DNA from: Boswellia sacra
Lineage: Eukaryota; Streptophyta; Magnoliopsida; Sapindales; Burseraceae
Assembly (NCBI GenBank): GCA_013180625.2
Contig: SNVD02002434.1
Coordinates: forward strand, 1,539,001-1,603,000
DNA: 64,000 nucleotides
Reading direction: 5' to 3'
Shown here piece after piece: positions 49,330 through 61,026 of this stretch (the stretch's first letter is position 1; every line of letters starts with the position of its first letter). The translations under genes and the position numbers were made by a program. The notes beneath the pieces were generated by a model that worked only from the letters and a program-made list of their open reading frames with translations, had not been told where the DNA came from and ran no database searches.

Positions 49330-49566
49330 TTATGTATTGACAATAAATTCCTTTGAACGAGATATGCTGGCCTGACCATCTTTGTCTTCTAAATTGACAA
49401 TAAATTCCTTTGAATCGAAGGGCAATGGGCTTGCCATAAAGAGAGTCTTACACCCATCATATGCAAGAATTCTTTCACCCAAGTATTTCTCCTTGTAAAG
49501 GCGAGTGAGCTTTGGGATCACATCTCTGTTGATCTTCTTTGATGTTACTTCTGGAGTTATAGTCAC
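49330..49566 (-). pseudogene. Captured Argonaute N-domain exon
   Basis: The minus strand reads TITPEVTSKKINRDVIPKLT, LYKEKYLGERILAYDG, then LFMASPLPFDSKEF and a DKDGQAS tail. This matches the N domain (ArgoN) of plant Argonaute proteins such as the AGO1/AGO5 group. The exon begins right after a plausible acceptor (TTGTTTAG, read on the minus strand), so genomic DNA with part of an intron seems to have been captured. A 22-bp sequence (ATTGACAATAAATTC plus CTTTGAA) is repeated at 49336 and 49393, duplicating the SKEFIVN codons and ending the frame. Only about 70 residues are present, so no Argonaute function. It lies antisense to, and just downstream of, the Ulp1-like gene. Confidence 0.8.
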
Positions 49567-49751
49567 CTAAACAATTAATAAATACTTTTCAGCTAAGCAT
49601 TCTGAGGCTACAACATTAAATAAGAAATGTTGCATCAACGTTTTATACGTACTTTTTGTTAAGCACAGTATAATTACTCTTTCTTAAACGGTGACCGTTT
49701 AGTTTTCCGTTTGAGTTTTCTTAGCTATAAAGCAACTCCGAATGGTACTTT

Positions 49752-49880
49752 CTTGTGGATATTTACACATTTTTGTATAGTTACATTTTTCGTATAGTTA
49801 CATTTTTTGTACAGTAGCACGTGTTTTCCATGTATAGGGGTATGAAAACTTGTAAATACATTTTCTCCTGGATGTATTGG
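49752..49880. repeat. Direct repeat copy 2 flanking the Argonaute capture
   Basis: GTGGATATTTACACATTTTTG through GTAGCACGTGTTTTCCATGT to TTGTAAATACATTTTCTCCT. Diverged partner of 49196-49320. Confidence 0.75.
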
Positions 49881-50133
49881 CATATACGTGTACGTCCTTC
49901 CATTCCACTCATACATGAATGTTTTACACTGATACACGAATATTTTATACATTGACAAAGCACATAAATAAATGTTTCATACATGATTGTTTTATACATA
50001 GACAAAATCTCATAAATGAAAGTTATTCATTTGAACTAGCCTCCAAAGGAGTAAAATAGGTAGATTACGTCGCTTACAACAAACAAATAATATGACATAG
50101 ACAAAAAAACTCCTTGCCTACATTTGGTAGACA

Positions 50134-52832
50134 TTATTCCCTGTCATGAAGTAGAACTGGGTTTCGGCAAGTTTGACGATTGTGCCCGAAACTTTCACAC
50201 CGCCCGTAAGTTCGAGACGAGCTAGACTCACCGACGGAAGGGATTCGATTCCTCCGAGGATGACCTGCTGGTCTCCTCATGACTGGCGGTAGAACCACTC
50301 TGCTGCATATCTCCTCAGGAACCATCCAATCCTCACTAACTCCAACAGGAACAACTGGCAGAGCATATGCATGTAGTAATGTTTCAGTCGTTTACCAATG
50401 GGCACAATAATCATGACACGCCAGTAGATTCATACGTTTACAAATAGCTAATACATGTGCACACGGAAGATGGTCAAGATCAAACACCCGACACGTGCAT
50501 GTCCGAGCGTGCATGTCAACGATGCTAACACGGTCGTTGCCTCTCACCTCATACATAGTAAGAGAGATACCACTAATTCTCATACGTTCTCCCTCCTTTA
50601 AACGCTCCTCCATCAACTTGTTAGCCCACGGTGAGAGATGTAATTTTGAGTTAGCAAATAATTGTCGACGCTCATAGAACCATTACTACAAGTTTGCCCG
50701 GTAATAATCTGCTAACAATGTAACCGGGAGGAATCACACATGTCACAAGCAACTGTTCATCGAATCAACTATATTTGTTGTCATGATGTTATACTGTCGG
50801 CCATGAAATTGTGAACGTGCCCATTTATCGATTCAATTTGTCGTATATGATAGTTAAAATTAGCACAGTGATATGTCCTTGCAGCTCGGTAGTATATATC
50901 CAACAAAGTCTTGTCCTTGAACGTTGCCTTCAAGTTACCCTTCAGATGATGAGTGCATAATCCATGCCGTGCATGAGGAAAAAACTGCTACAACAGCTCG
51001 TTCAATGCTACGATAGCGGTCAGAAATGAAAACAAGATCTTGGACATTTCCTACAACATGATCACGCAACTGTCTCATGAACCAGTTCCACGAGTCATCA
51101 TTTTCAGAATGTCTAACTCCAAATGCCAATGGGTATATTTGTTTATTTCCATCCATACAAGAACCCAAAAATATTGTACCTTTATGTTTTCCTTTCAAGA
51201 AAGATCCATCAACTGCGGTAACTGGCCTAATTGATGATGCAATTCCAGTAATAGAGGCCCCCATACTCATGAAAAAGTATCTAAAATGGTTGTTGTCATT
51301 AGTTTCTAAAGTCGTTTTGGTCCCTGGGTTTGCTTTCTCAATCATGTACATGTACTGGGGGAGTAGTGTGAATAATTCCTCATGAGATCCATGAAGTTCT
51401 TGCAAAGCTACCTCCTTTGCCCTCCATGCCTTGTTGTATGTAATACTAACACCCAATGGCTCCTGAACATCAAACATAATATCCTTCGGACGATAAATTC
51501 TCGATGCCTAAACGATTTTGCTCTTAATATGTTTGCCTATGACATGTGTAGTTGTTTTGTTTGTGATTTGGGTGAAGTCTGACTTCGAAGCATGTGTGAT
51601 AGTTCTTATACTTTTTCACTTAGAAGAAATGTGAATCGGCTACCTTTGTGGCATGTAAATGCCATTTACAAGATGCAGCACGACAGACAACCTTAAACTT
51701 TGTTACGTTGGAGTTCCTCACCTTGAATTGAAAGTTGCGTCTTAATACCAAATTTGATAACTTCTCACGAAGCTCCGTTTTGCTATTAAACATCTGCCCA
51801 ATCGCAACCTCAATCCCATCAACTACAAACGATGAAGCATCATCGCCATATGCGGATGATGAATGCACAATAGGCGGCATTCACCTAAATGTATTAGCCC
51901 GACGGCTGTCATTTTTAGAGCCCAAATTAGCTTCTTCATGTATAGGATTTGCATCCATTCTCGACTCATTATTCGACACCAGATCTTGTTTATGTCGGTA
52001 TAGTGGAGGAGGTGGTGCAGAGTGAATTGGAGAAGGAATGGTAAACGACATATCTTGGTTCATATCATTGAAGATCTCCGTCTGTTCATCATCACTCAAA
52101 TGTGAACTGTCTACATCCTGCCCATCAACAATAAAATCATCCAAACCCTCGACATCATTCTCAATACGAATAGTGCAATCATCATTCTCATCGTCACCAT
52201 GCTCACTAACATCATCACTACCATCATCATAATCTTCATCACCACCATCGTCATCATTAACATCATCACTAGCATTATTAACATCAATATTACCTAAACT
52301 CTCAAACTCTCTAATGCTATCGAGATGACGTACTAATCTCGCTGGCATCGACGGGGGCACCCCTTCTTCATTTTTAACTAACTGACTTATGCCCTGCATG
52401 CCCTGAATATTGCTCAAACTCAATGCCAACGTCATCATTCAATTCTGGTTGTGTACAAACAGGAGTGGACTCACTTAATTGGTTGCTTCCACTTGCTGAG
52501 CGAAACAAAGAGGGATGAGAAGATCTTTGTCGCCTTTGTACTGAATCAGATCTTGACCTCTGTCTTCGCTTCTCCCTATCTTTAACTTTGACAATTAATG
52601 TTGTATATGATTGTTAGTCCTCCAAACAATGTTGTATAAAAAAACAAACATCTTTGTCAGTCTCAATAGGAGTCGGCATTGGCAGAACACCCTTAAAAGA
52701 AAATTGAACCTCTAAAGTCATGTTATGCTTACGAAGATCCCAACCCATTTTAGTACTAATACACTCAACCAACTCATTATAGGTAACACACCTACGAATT
52801 ATCAATAGCTTGGCCCTCCCACCAGTGTACAA
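50134..52832 (-). pseudogene. MULE transposase (MURA-like), decayed
   Basis: Reading right to left: a PB1-like N-terminal piece (52832-52614, TYNELVECISTKMGWDLRKH); an acidic Asp/Asn-rich linker (52438-51881); a MuDR DNA-binding domain (51860-51640, IGQMFNSKTELREKLSN, CRAASCKWHLHA); and the MULE transposase core (51477-50935, PVTAVDGSFLKGKHKGTIF with the first catalytic Asp and LVFISDR with the second). After FSSC the frame shifts, and a SCTAWIM reading replaces the expected HG-C-HH segment. A SWIM zinc finger follows (about 50520-50440, CTCRVFDLDHLPCAH), then a C-terminal zinc knuckle whose first cysteine is tyrosine (YGRCESFGHNRQTC, 50220-50160). Several stops and shifts between pieces make this copy inactive. 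The family is a DDE transposase acting on its own TIRs in the nucleus. Confidence 0.88.
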
Positions 52833-52989
52833 ATAACCACTATTCTCTTACATAGTCCAAGAACCATTGTATAGAATAAGGCTGTGTAAAGTTTCCATAT
52901 ACTGCATGATAGAGACATATCATATAAGGTCCGTGGACAAAAAATCCTTACGAAATTGCTTAAATAGGTCACAAAAATGACAATTTTAC

Positions 52990-53335
52990 ACAAACGCTCG
53001 ACATATCTCGACGGAATCTAGCTCAACGCTTGACACTCGACATACGCCGAATCGCACTTGACACACAAACTCGACATCCGACAATCGACACTGGTGACAC
53101 TGAACTCAACACACTAACACGACACTTGACTGTAGACTCGACGAACCACACTCGACACACAAACTCGACTAAATGCACATACGACAATCGACGCTATCGA
53201 AACTACACTCGACGCACTAACTCGACACTCAATCATAGACTCGACACTCAATCATAGACTCGACACATTCCCTCGACACTCGACATTACCCCTCGACATG
53301 TCGAGAGTAGATCTGACACATTGAGCGAAATCACT
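52990..53335. repeat. Right subterminal CTCGACA motif array
   Basis: About 20 imperfect copies of CTCGACA, ACTCGACAC and TCGACACTCAATCATAGA units (the last in tandem at about 53222-53260). It resembles the MITE core in unit and orientation pattern. Confidence 0.8.
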
Positions 53336-53717
53336 CGACAAATTGTGTCTTCTTCATCGTCGACTGTGATACCAGATTTTCTCAACGAATTTACAGTTTT
53401 CAACAAATTTTGACACAAACCGCACTATCTTTAAGCTTAGTTCAGATACATATATCTATTTTAAGCTACATAATGCGGTTGACAGCTGCCGAAATAATAA
53501 ATAACGAAAACATTACAACCTATTTCAACATTCTTACGCCATTTAGAGAGAGATTAATGAGAGTTTGTCTTACTTTGTTGCTCAGCTTCAACTCTACTAT
53601 TAAACAATGAGATGAAATGAAACAAAACTATTGAAGAGTGTTTCGAACAGTGCAGGAAGGAAGGAGTTGAGTTGTGTTTCGTTTCTTTCTTCTTTCTTTT
53701 CTAAATCGAATTATTAA

Positions 53718-53825
53718 GGGCATTTTGGTCATTTTATGCGAAAAGTGTCTATGGCATAAAAATTTTTTAGGATGTGTCTCATTTTCACTACAGGCCCTTA
53801 ATTGTGTCTATTTTTTCAATTTTCT
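53718..53825 (-). repeat. Right TIR of MULE
   Basis: 108 bp inverted copy of 44174-44281. Confidence 0.9.
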
Positions 53826-55136
53826 AAAGTTTTTAATGCCCAGATAAACCAAAAGGACTCATATATATAGTAACCCCTTTTGAATGTGCAACTCAAATTT
53901 TTGTGCCAAGTGGCCTTTTTTTTTTATCATTAATCAGAATTGCCCAATTTGTTGCTGTTATTAGCTTCTCAGAATTCAAGGAAGCCCTTCTCCTTGAAGG
54001 TTTTGAGAGTGTCCCCAAAACTCACCTCCCAAGGCATAAGTTGACCCCCAAACTCTTGCTGTTTCCTGAGAAATCTTGTATGTTGGCTGATACCTGTCGT
54101 CTTTTAATCTACCACAGTAAACATTTATAATTTCCTGTTACAACAAAACAAAAGCAATCTTGAAATGGAATTTTCTTTTTGAGATTTAAGTTACAATAAA
54201 CTAAACCCTTTTCATAGTGGAATTGTAGTAATTAAAGTGCTTGTCATACTGCACTAAAAGAAAGTGCTGTCAGTTCAAAGAAGAGCAAAAAGGCAATGAT
54301 ACTGGATCATACTTTTTAGTAAGTTGCAAAGTTGGATGATGTTCTTGCAATAGCTTCATAATCTCGTAAAGCTGTGTATCTGGAAATTAACACGTATCTG
54401 CCACTAGCCGTGGGAATCTCAAGAGCTTGAATATGCGCATATGCAACATCTCTAACATCAACAAATCTATAATGGCCAGGGAATATTTCAACTCCTGTAT
54501 TCAAATAAGCTTAACCATTGCGTTCAAACAAACTTATAACTTCAAACGATCAACAGTTGCTGAATATTACTATTATTTATGAGTTTCAGAATCACCGCCA
54601 AGGAGACACTAGGCATTGGCTGAAAGAAAGGACCAATGACAAGTCCTGGATGCATTGTAACCAAGTCAATCCCATTCTCTTTTGCAAATTTTAAAGTAGC
54701 TTCTTCAGCTAAGGTCTTTGAAAAAGGATACCAGTTCTGAAGGAAAATTGAATTTTGATTAGTACTTCATAACGAAATAGGAAACCTGTGGATGATTTCA
54801 ATCTGTTCTCTGTTAAGACTTTTTGAGTAATCATTACAAGTCTGTTGACAGATCAAAAATGGTTAGGTGCATTGAGATATTTAACTGCATACTGCATCAA
54901 CAAATATTTGATCAATAATTGTAATTTTTGGGATTTGAATTTACAAGTACGAAGAAATGAGATTTACACACCTTGGACGGCTTACAGAAATCTGGACTCG
55001 AAAACCAAGTCTCGTCTATCACTATATCAAGGGCCTTAGGATTTTCATGAAAGGAAACAGAAGACAAAGAAGGTGTTACAATTACTCTCCTCACATAATG
55101 AACTTTTGCGCATGATCTAAGAACACTAAGTGTTCC

Positions 55137-55579
55137 TGATGTAGGACATATTAGAAATAAATTAGGGATTTCAATTATATTTTATGGATTTTAATTAATT
55201 AGGGATTTTAACTATTATTAGGGATTTTGACTTCCTAAATTGGGAGTAATCCTAATTTGAGTTATTTTCGTAGTTAGTAGTTTACTATTTTATTTATGAT
55301 TTAATTTTAGTATTTTCTTGTTTAGTTGGAGTTAGATTCTATTTCCTAATAGATTTTATTTCCTAGTGAAGTTATGATTGTTGACACTATAAATAAGTGT
55401 CTTTAGTTATTTTATTTTTTAGATTTTTGAATATGGATTTTTGATCTTTTAGTAAAAAGATTATTTCTCCCTTAATTTTCACTCTACTTCTTCCCTAAAT
55501 TTCTTCTATTATTTCTCCTATTTCCTCTGTCTACATCTCCCTTCCTTTCTTTTAATTTGAGGAACCCCGTTTTTCATCA
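55137..55579 (+). repeat. 5' LTR of element in copy E
   Basis: 443 bp. A TATAAATAAG box near 55388 is a likely promoter. Confidence 0.92.
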
Positions 55580-55581
55580 AT

Positions 55582-55593
55582 TGGTATCAGAGC
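55582..55593 (+). other. Primer binding site TGGTATCAGAGC
   Basis: Exact match to the plant initiator tRNA-Met PBS, 2 bp after the LTR. Confidence 0.9.
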
Positions 55594-56503
55594 ATGGTTT
55601 TGATCATCTCTTATACTATTTATCCTTTAATTTTTTTATTCAACCCATAAACCCTAAACCTCCTACCACTATTAACTTACTTTACCCTAATTTCATCTTC
55701 CATCATCCCTTCAATCAAAAAAAAAAAAAAAAGAGTTACAGTCACTATTCACGAACGTGTACTGTACACCGGAGTTATTGTTCACTGGAGGTTCTGTTCA
55801 CTGCGACCACCATCATACTCTTCTTGTCAATATCTATAATGTGTCCTTCATTACAAATTTCATCTCAATGATACAAGCCTCAGAAAATAGGACAAACATT
55901 AAGATCGGTGCTTTGGAAAATAAAGTGGAAAATAGAATGACAGAAATATTAGAAGTTTTAAAAGCCTCACAAGCTTCCGTTCTCATAAAACAAGACTTTA
56001 ATTTGGAGTCATCTACCAAACATAGGCATCAAGGGATCTTGGGTGCAACTCTGAAGAACCATAAGGGTGAATGTGATAATTCTAGTATGAAGCAAAAGAG
56101 ATTGATCTTGAAGATGGGCATGAATCTAGAAGTGATATTGAGATCGAGGGCATGATGAATTCTAATGATGATGTAGAGCCTATATGTGAAGAATCTCATG
56201 AAATAATTCAACAAGTTGATTTCATAGGTTGTGATTCATATTTGGGTTCTTTCGCTCCTATCATTGGGTCAACGATGAAGTCTTCCATGGTGATTATTGT
56301 TTCTCTACCAATATCGAAGGCCGCTAAAGCATCTGTAATTTTTCTATCATGTGTACTTCCAACATTGGATCATCATGAAGTGAAGATGTGGATTGACGAC
56401 TTTTCAATACTTGTACAGGACAAAACGTGGCATTTTCTTGTGTATTGGCAACTTCCTCCTTGACAACTCTCTAGGAGTCGAGTTCTTTCAAGCGAAGAAG
56501 AAT

Positions 56504-56946
56504 TGATGTAGGACATATTAGGAATAAATTAGAGATTTCAATTATATTTTATGGATTTTAATTAATTAGGGATTTTGACTATTATTAGGGATTTTGACTT
56601 CCTAAATTGGGAGTAATCCTAATTTGAGTTATTTTCCTAGTTAGTAGTTTACTATTTTATTTAGGATTTAATTTTAGTATTTTCTTGTTTAGTTAGAGTT
56701 AGATTTTATTTCCTAATAGATTCTATTTCCTAGTCAAGTTACGATTGTTGGCACTATAAATAAATGTATTTAGTTATTTTATTTCTTAGGTTGTTGAATA
56801 TGGATTTTTGATCTTTTAGTAAAAAGATTATTTCTCCCTCAATTTTCACTCTACTTCTTCTCCAAATTTCTTGTATTATTTCTCTCCTTTCCTCTAGCTA
56901 CATCTCCCTTCCTTTCTTTTAACTTGAGGAACCCCGTTCTTCATTA
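56504..56946 (+). repeat. 3' LTR of element in copy E
   Basis: 443 bp, same length as the 5' LTR with scattered substitutions. Confidence 0.92.
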
Positions 56947-58024
56947 GTTCCCTTTACTGCAGGATCGATTAATTCAACCTAAAATGTGGAAGGAACAAAG
57001 TTGGAATTAGCTATTATGTCGGTAGTTCTATTCAACTATGCTGTTAATCATATCGCTTATATGCATTCACTGGTAAAAGAACAATTGTAGGAGGATCCAA
57101 GTATTAAATTCAAATAATTTGTTTGACTCAAATATTAATGTTAAGTCTTTATTTTATCACTTAAGTTTTTCGGTAAAATAAATTTTTAATATAGTATTAA
57201 AACTAAGGGTTTCACGTTCAAATTCTTTCCCTATCAGACCATTCTTGATAGTTAAGCCATTCAATCACATTAATTCTTGGTTTGCTGTTATGAATCTACA
57301 TATCTGTTTTTCATAGATCACCTAGGAAGGCATCTGTTGAACTCAATAATAATATCTTCTTAAAAAAGCTAATAATCAGATTGGGTTAGTTATCCCTTTT
57401 ATAAATCCTAATAACCTGCATAACTATTAAATGTGCGACTCCTGAGACATAACAATAATATTAATAACAATTATTAAAATGACTAAAATTTTCCAAAGTT
57501 TCTAGTCAGAAAAATTAAAACAGAAGAGAAAAGGAAAAATGAAGCATATTGTATGGACTAATTAACCTGTGGGTCAATGGGTGAAAGAGTAACAGGGGAA
57601 GCTGTATGAAAAACCTTAAACATCCATTTACTGTAGAATCAAAAGAGCCTTCTTCTAGCAAGTCTGCCTTAAAGAAATGAAGTCTTCCTTTCGCTCCATC
57701 AAGTGATTGTGAGTATTTTACCATATATAGGATCATCTGTGTTATGCATATGTGGATAGAAGTATGAAAAAGAGTCCAATTATACAATGTTAACACTTAC
57801 CAATGACTCAAATTAATCTGAAGGGAGAAAAAAACCACCGACAAATCAACAAAGACATAAGAATTATGAGAGAAACATAAATATCCTTGAAAAAGCCGAA
57901 GAGGGAGTGGAGAGAAGACTGACTTGTGTCAAGAACAGTAGCTTTCACAGTAACCATGTTCTAGTAACTGCTTCACCAACCATGATGCTATGAAACCTGA
58001 AGCTCCGGTTACACGCACCACCAT

Positions 58025-58930
58025 TCCTTCTCTGCTGATTCTCTCTTTCTAAGGATCAGGATCAATTATTGAATTGGTGTTTACCATTGTCTCCGTCAGG
58101 ATAAATCTGTGAATTGGTATCAAAGTAGGTTCTTACAAATAAGATTTGTGCAACAACAAAGTCACAAGGACTAGGAGACAAATACATGGCTACACAAAAA
58201 TTGGGTTGCTACAATAATTTTATTCCTTTAGTCTAATCAGTCACTATAAACGTAAAGGAACACGTGACTTGCGCTTGTTTAGCGCCCTACGTGGGACATT
58301 AACAAGTCATAATCACAAATAATGAAGTAACGCACGTGCCAATGAACCTTACAATCTGGACTAACATGGGCTTCTCAAGAGCCCTGAGCACACATCTCAC
58401 TAACACATTCTATTATTGAAGCAGAGTCTACAGTCTCGTTTGCTAGTTTTAGATAATGTTCTAAAAGAACTTGACAGAATTGCATCGACTCCCTCAGCAA
58501 ATATAAATTATTTCTCATAGAAATTTCCATTTATCAATGGATCCAAAAATACATAACAAATTAAATATTTCTAATTAAGGTTTGTAAACTAGTTTCAACA
58601 GATGCTAAAGATTAGCAGAAGGAAATATCAATGAATCCACTGCCAATGTGATGGTTCACAGTCATTCCTGTACTAGAATGATCAAATGAACAGCACATAG
58701 ACCTCTAAAAGAGCATTCATCAAAGCCAAAGTCCATCATATCATATCAATTATATAGTCAGTATAAGGCGTTCTGAGAGTTTTTAATCCCAGATAAACGA
58801 AATGAACTTATAAATAGTTTCTCCCTCATGAAAATACAACTTTCAGCAAACTAGCCTTTTTTTTAATTTATTAATCGGGAATTGCACAATTTGTTTGCAA
58901 CGTTCTGCATCACTCCCTTGTCCTTAGCTT
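58025..58930. other. Intergenic between SDR copies E and F
   Basis: The leader of copy E (58025-58100), then unassigned DNA, then the 3' flank of copy F (58610-58930), which matches the copy D 3' flank. No gene. Confidence 0.55.
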
Positions 58931-59732
58931 CTAGAAATTAAGCAAGCCCTTCTCCTTTAAGCTTTCAAGAGTGTCCCCAAGACTCACCTCCCAAGGCATA
59001 AAGTTGATGCCCAAACTCTTAGCTTTTTCCTGAGAAATCTTGTATGTTGGCTCATACTTGGCGTCTTTGAATCTGCCATAAGTGAACATGTATCGTTTCC
59101 TGTTACTGACAAAAGCAAAGTCGAACAAAGTTTCTTGTATAATTTGATACACTTGATATGAAGTTCTGGACATAAACCGTTCCTTACTATAAACTAATAA
59201 GTTAGCACTGTCAGATCAAAGAGAGCATGCAAAATTTATATCAAGGAAAAGTATAGTAAGGCAATAATATAGTACTGAAGTGTACTTTTCAGGCAGTGGT
59301 ATTTTAGGATAATGCTCTTGCACCAGCATCATGATGTCATAATTCTGTGTGACTCTTTCAGCTAACACATATTTGCCACTGGTCGTGGGAACCTCAAGAG
59401 CTTGAATATGTGCACATGCAACATCTCTAGCATCAACAAGTCTATATGGGCTGGGGAATGTTTGAACTCCTGCATTAAATAAGCTCAACCACTGAGCAAT
59501 AATCTATTGTAAATGGTGAACCTAACTTCTAACGATCTCTTTAATCCCCAGCAATTGCTGAATATTACTGTTTATGAGGTTTCAGAATCACCTCCAGGGA
59601 GAGACTAGGCCTTGGCTGAAAGAAAGGACCAATGCCAAGTCCTGGGTGCATTGTAACCAAGTCAATTCCGTTCTCTTTTGCAAATTGCCAAGCAGCTTCT
59701 TCAGCTAAGGTCTTTGAAAGTGGATACGGATT
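58931..59732 (-). pseudogene. SDR copy F: exons 4-6 only
   Basis: Exons 59732-59569, 59469-59286 and 59072-58931. Exon 6 is open and ends LKEKGLLNF. Exon 5 is open (VQTFPSPYRLVDARDVACAH). Exon 4 carries the YPLSK active-site sequence, but the preceding tryptophan codon is proline. An extra base near its end makes LSLEVILK run into a stop (164 nt instead of 163). Upstream of 59890, where exons 1-3 should lie, is a Copia retroelement. Exons 1-3 may be beyond the window end or deleted. Confidence 0.85.
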
Positions 59733-61026
59733 CTGAAAGAAAATCATCTTTTGATTAGCTCATAATGAAATAGGAAATGCTGTGGACCAATTTGACAACT
59801 TTCTGTTAAGACTTTTGAGTATCGTTACAAGTCCGGTGACAAAATTGGTCTGGTACATAAAATTGTAGACATTCAAATAGAGAAAAATATAGTGCGATAG
59901 GTGTTAAACAGAAAGTTAGTTAACAGAATACTTTCTATACAAAACTGCAGAATAGAAGTCTGGTGCTTAATAGAATTTTACATGTGCCTAGCATTACAAA
60001 GAATCTCTTAAGCATTTCCAAACTGGTTCAAGAAAATGTTGTCTTTGTGGAATTTCATTCTGGTTTTTGTCTTATCAAGGACAAGAGCATCAACATCACT
60101 CTTCTGTATGGAAGTCTTGATCAAGGTCTTTACAAGCATTCACCAATTGCAGTGGACAACTACTCCTTGGCAGCAAATTCAGTTGCTTTTAATAAGACTC
60201 TTAGAAATTGTGCAAATACAAGAGCAGTGAATACCTTGTTACATTAACCTAAATCACTGCTTTCTTGTGTGATAAAAAATTCTAATAAAGCTTCTGATTT
60301 TCTTATTTGGCACAGTAGATTAGGACACCTTACTATGAATGTTTTAGCTCATGTTTCTCATCAGTGCAAACTCTTCTCTGCTACTTTTAATAAAAATTTG
60401 CAATGTGAACCTTGCAAATTTGGAAAGCAGTGTCATATATCTTATCCATCTTCTTCACATGTTGCTACTCAACCACTTGAAATTGTATATACAGATGTGT
60501 GTGGACCAACTCATGTTACTTTTATTGATGGATATGGATATTATTTACTGTTTATCGATGGTTATAGTAAATATAGCTGGATTTACCCCTTGAATTCTAA
60601 AGCTGAAATAAGTGGCATCTCTCCTGCTTTCTTATCTATGGTTAAAAGGCAATCTAACTGCAAATTAAAGTGTTTTCAAACTGACTAGGAAGGAGAGTTT
60701 AGGCCATTATAGTCTTTGCTTAACAATCTTGGAATTCTGTTTAGGCATCCATGTCCGTACACTCACCAACAAAATGGATCAGTTGAAAGGAGACACAGTC
60801 AGTAGTTGAAATGGGTTTGACACTGTTAGCTGAAGCTTCTCTTCCACTTCATTCCGTGGCATGCTTTTCATACAGCAACATTCTTCCTTAAAAGATTGCC
60901 TACATCAGTACTTGAGTTTGATTCTCCATATTCTAAACTATATAAACAAAAACTAGATTTTAAGCTTCTCAAGGTTTTTGGTGTGTCTATTTTCCAAATT
61001 TAAGGCCATATCAAAACATAAGTTTG

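Larger units (their letters stand above)
44174..53825. mobile_element. 9.65-kb Mutator-like element (MULE) with Ulp1-type gene
   Basis: Terminal inverted repeats of 108 bp lie at 44174-44281 and 53718-53825, sharing for example TTGAAAAAATAGACACAATT and AAAATGAGACACATCCT. The flanks AAATTTTTTA (44164-44173) and AAAGTTTTTA (53826-53835) agree at 9 of 10 bases, an imperfect TSD of MULE type. Inside, on the plus strand, is a DUF1985/Ulp1-protease-type gene. On the minus strand are a MURA-like transposase with SWIM zinc finger and a captured Argonaute fragment. Subterminal arrays of CGACACTCGACA-like motifs lie inside both ends. MULEs carrying Ulp1-like genes are known in plants (Kaonashi/KIU and CUMULE types). 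Coding regions are decayed, so this copy is probably no longer autonomous. Confidence 0.9.
55137..56946 (+). mobile_element. Non-autonomous LTR retroelement (LARD/TRIM-like) in exon 3 of copy E
   Basis: 1810 bp with a perfect TSD GTTCC (55132-55136 and 56947-56951). The LTRs are 443 bp each (55137-55579 and 56504-56946), starting TGATGTAGGACATATTAG and ending TTCATCA or TTCATTA. A canonical methionine PBS TGGTATCAGAGC lies at 55582-55593. The 924-bp interior has two short frames: one at 55757-56155 with ALENKVENRMTEILEVLKAS, gag-like coiled coil, and one at 56152-56463 ending near DDFSILVQDKTWHFLVY. No protease, RT or integrase was seen. The interior may be a gag remnant or captured sequence; I cannot tell. 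Confidence 0.92.
53969..58024 (-). pseudogene. SDR copy E: multiply broken, LTR element in exon 3
   Basis: Exons by similarity to A and D: 58024-57924, 57736-57567, 56978-54972 (interrupted), 54736-54571, 54494-54313 and 54108-53969. Exon 1 has a 2-bp loss near 57950, within the LLEHGY segment. Exon 2 has at least two frame changes. Exon 3 is cut by a 1.8-kb LTR element at 55137-56946. Exon 4 has WYPFSK and a shifted donor. Exon 5 shifts frame near 54383 after GRYVLIS. Exon 6 has two 1-bp losses before the FLEF ending. It cannot encode the enzyme. Its 3' flank matches other copies and is the insertion site of the large MULE. Confidence 0.9.

Noticed and set aside
44164..53835. A perfect target-site duplication for the large MULE
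   Set aside because: The flanks agree at only 9 of 10 bases in an AT-rich context and could be chance. The TIRs, not the TSD, define the element.
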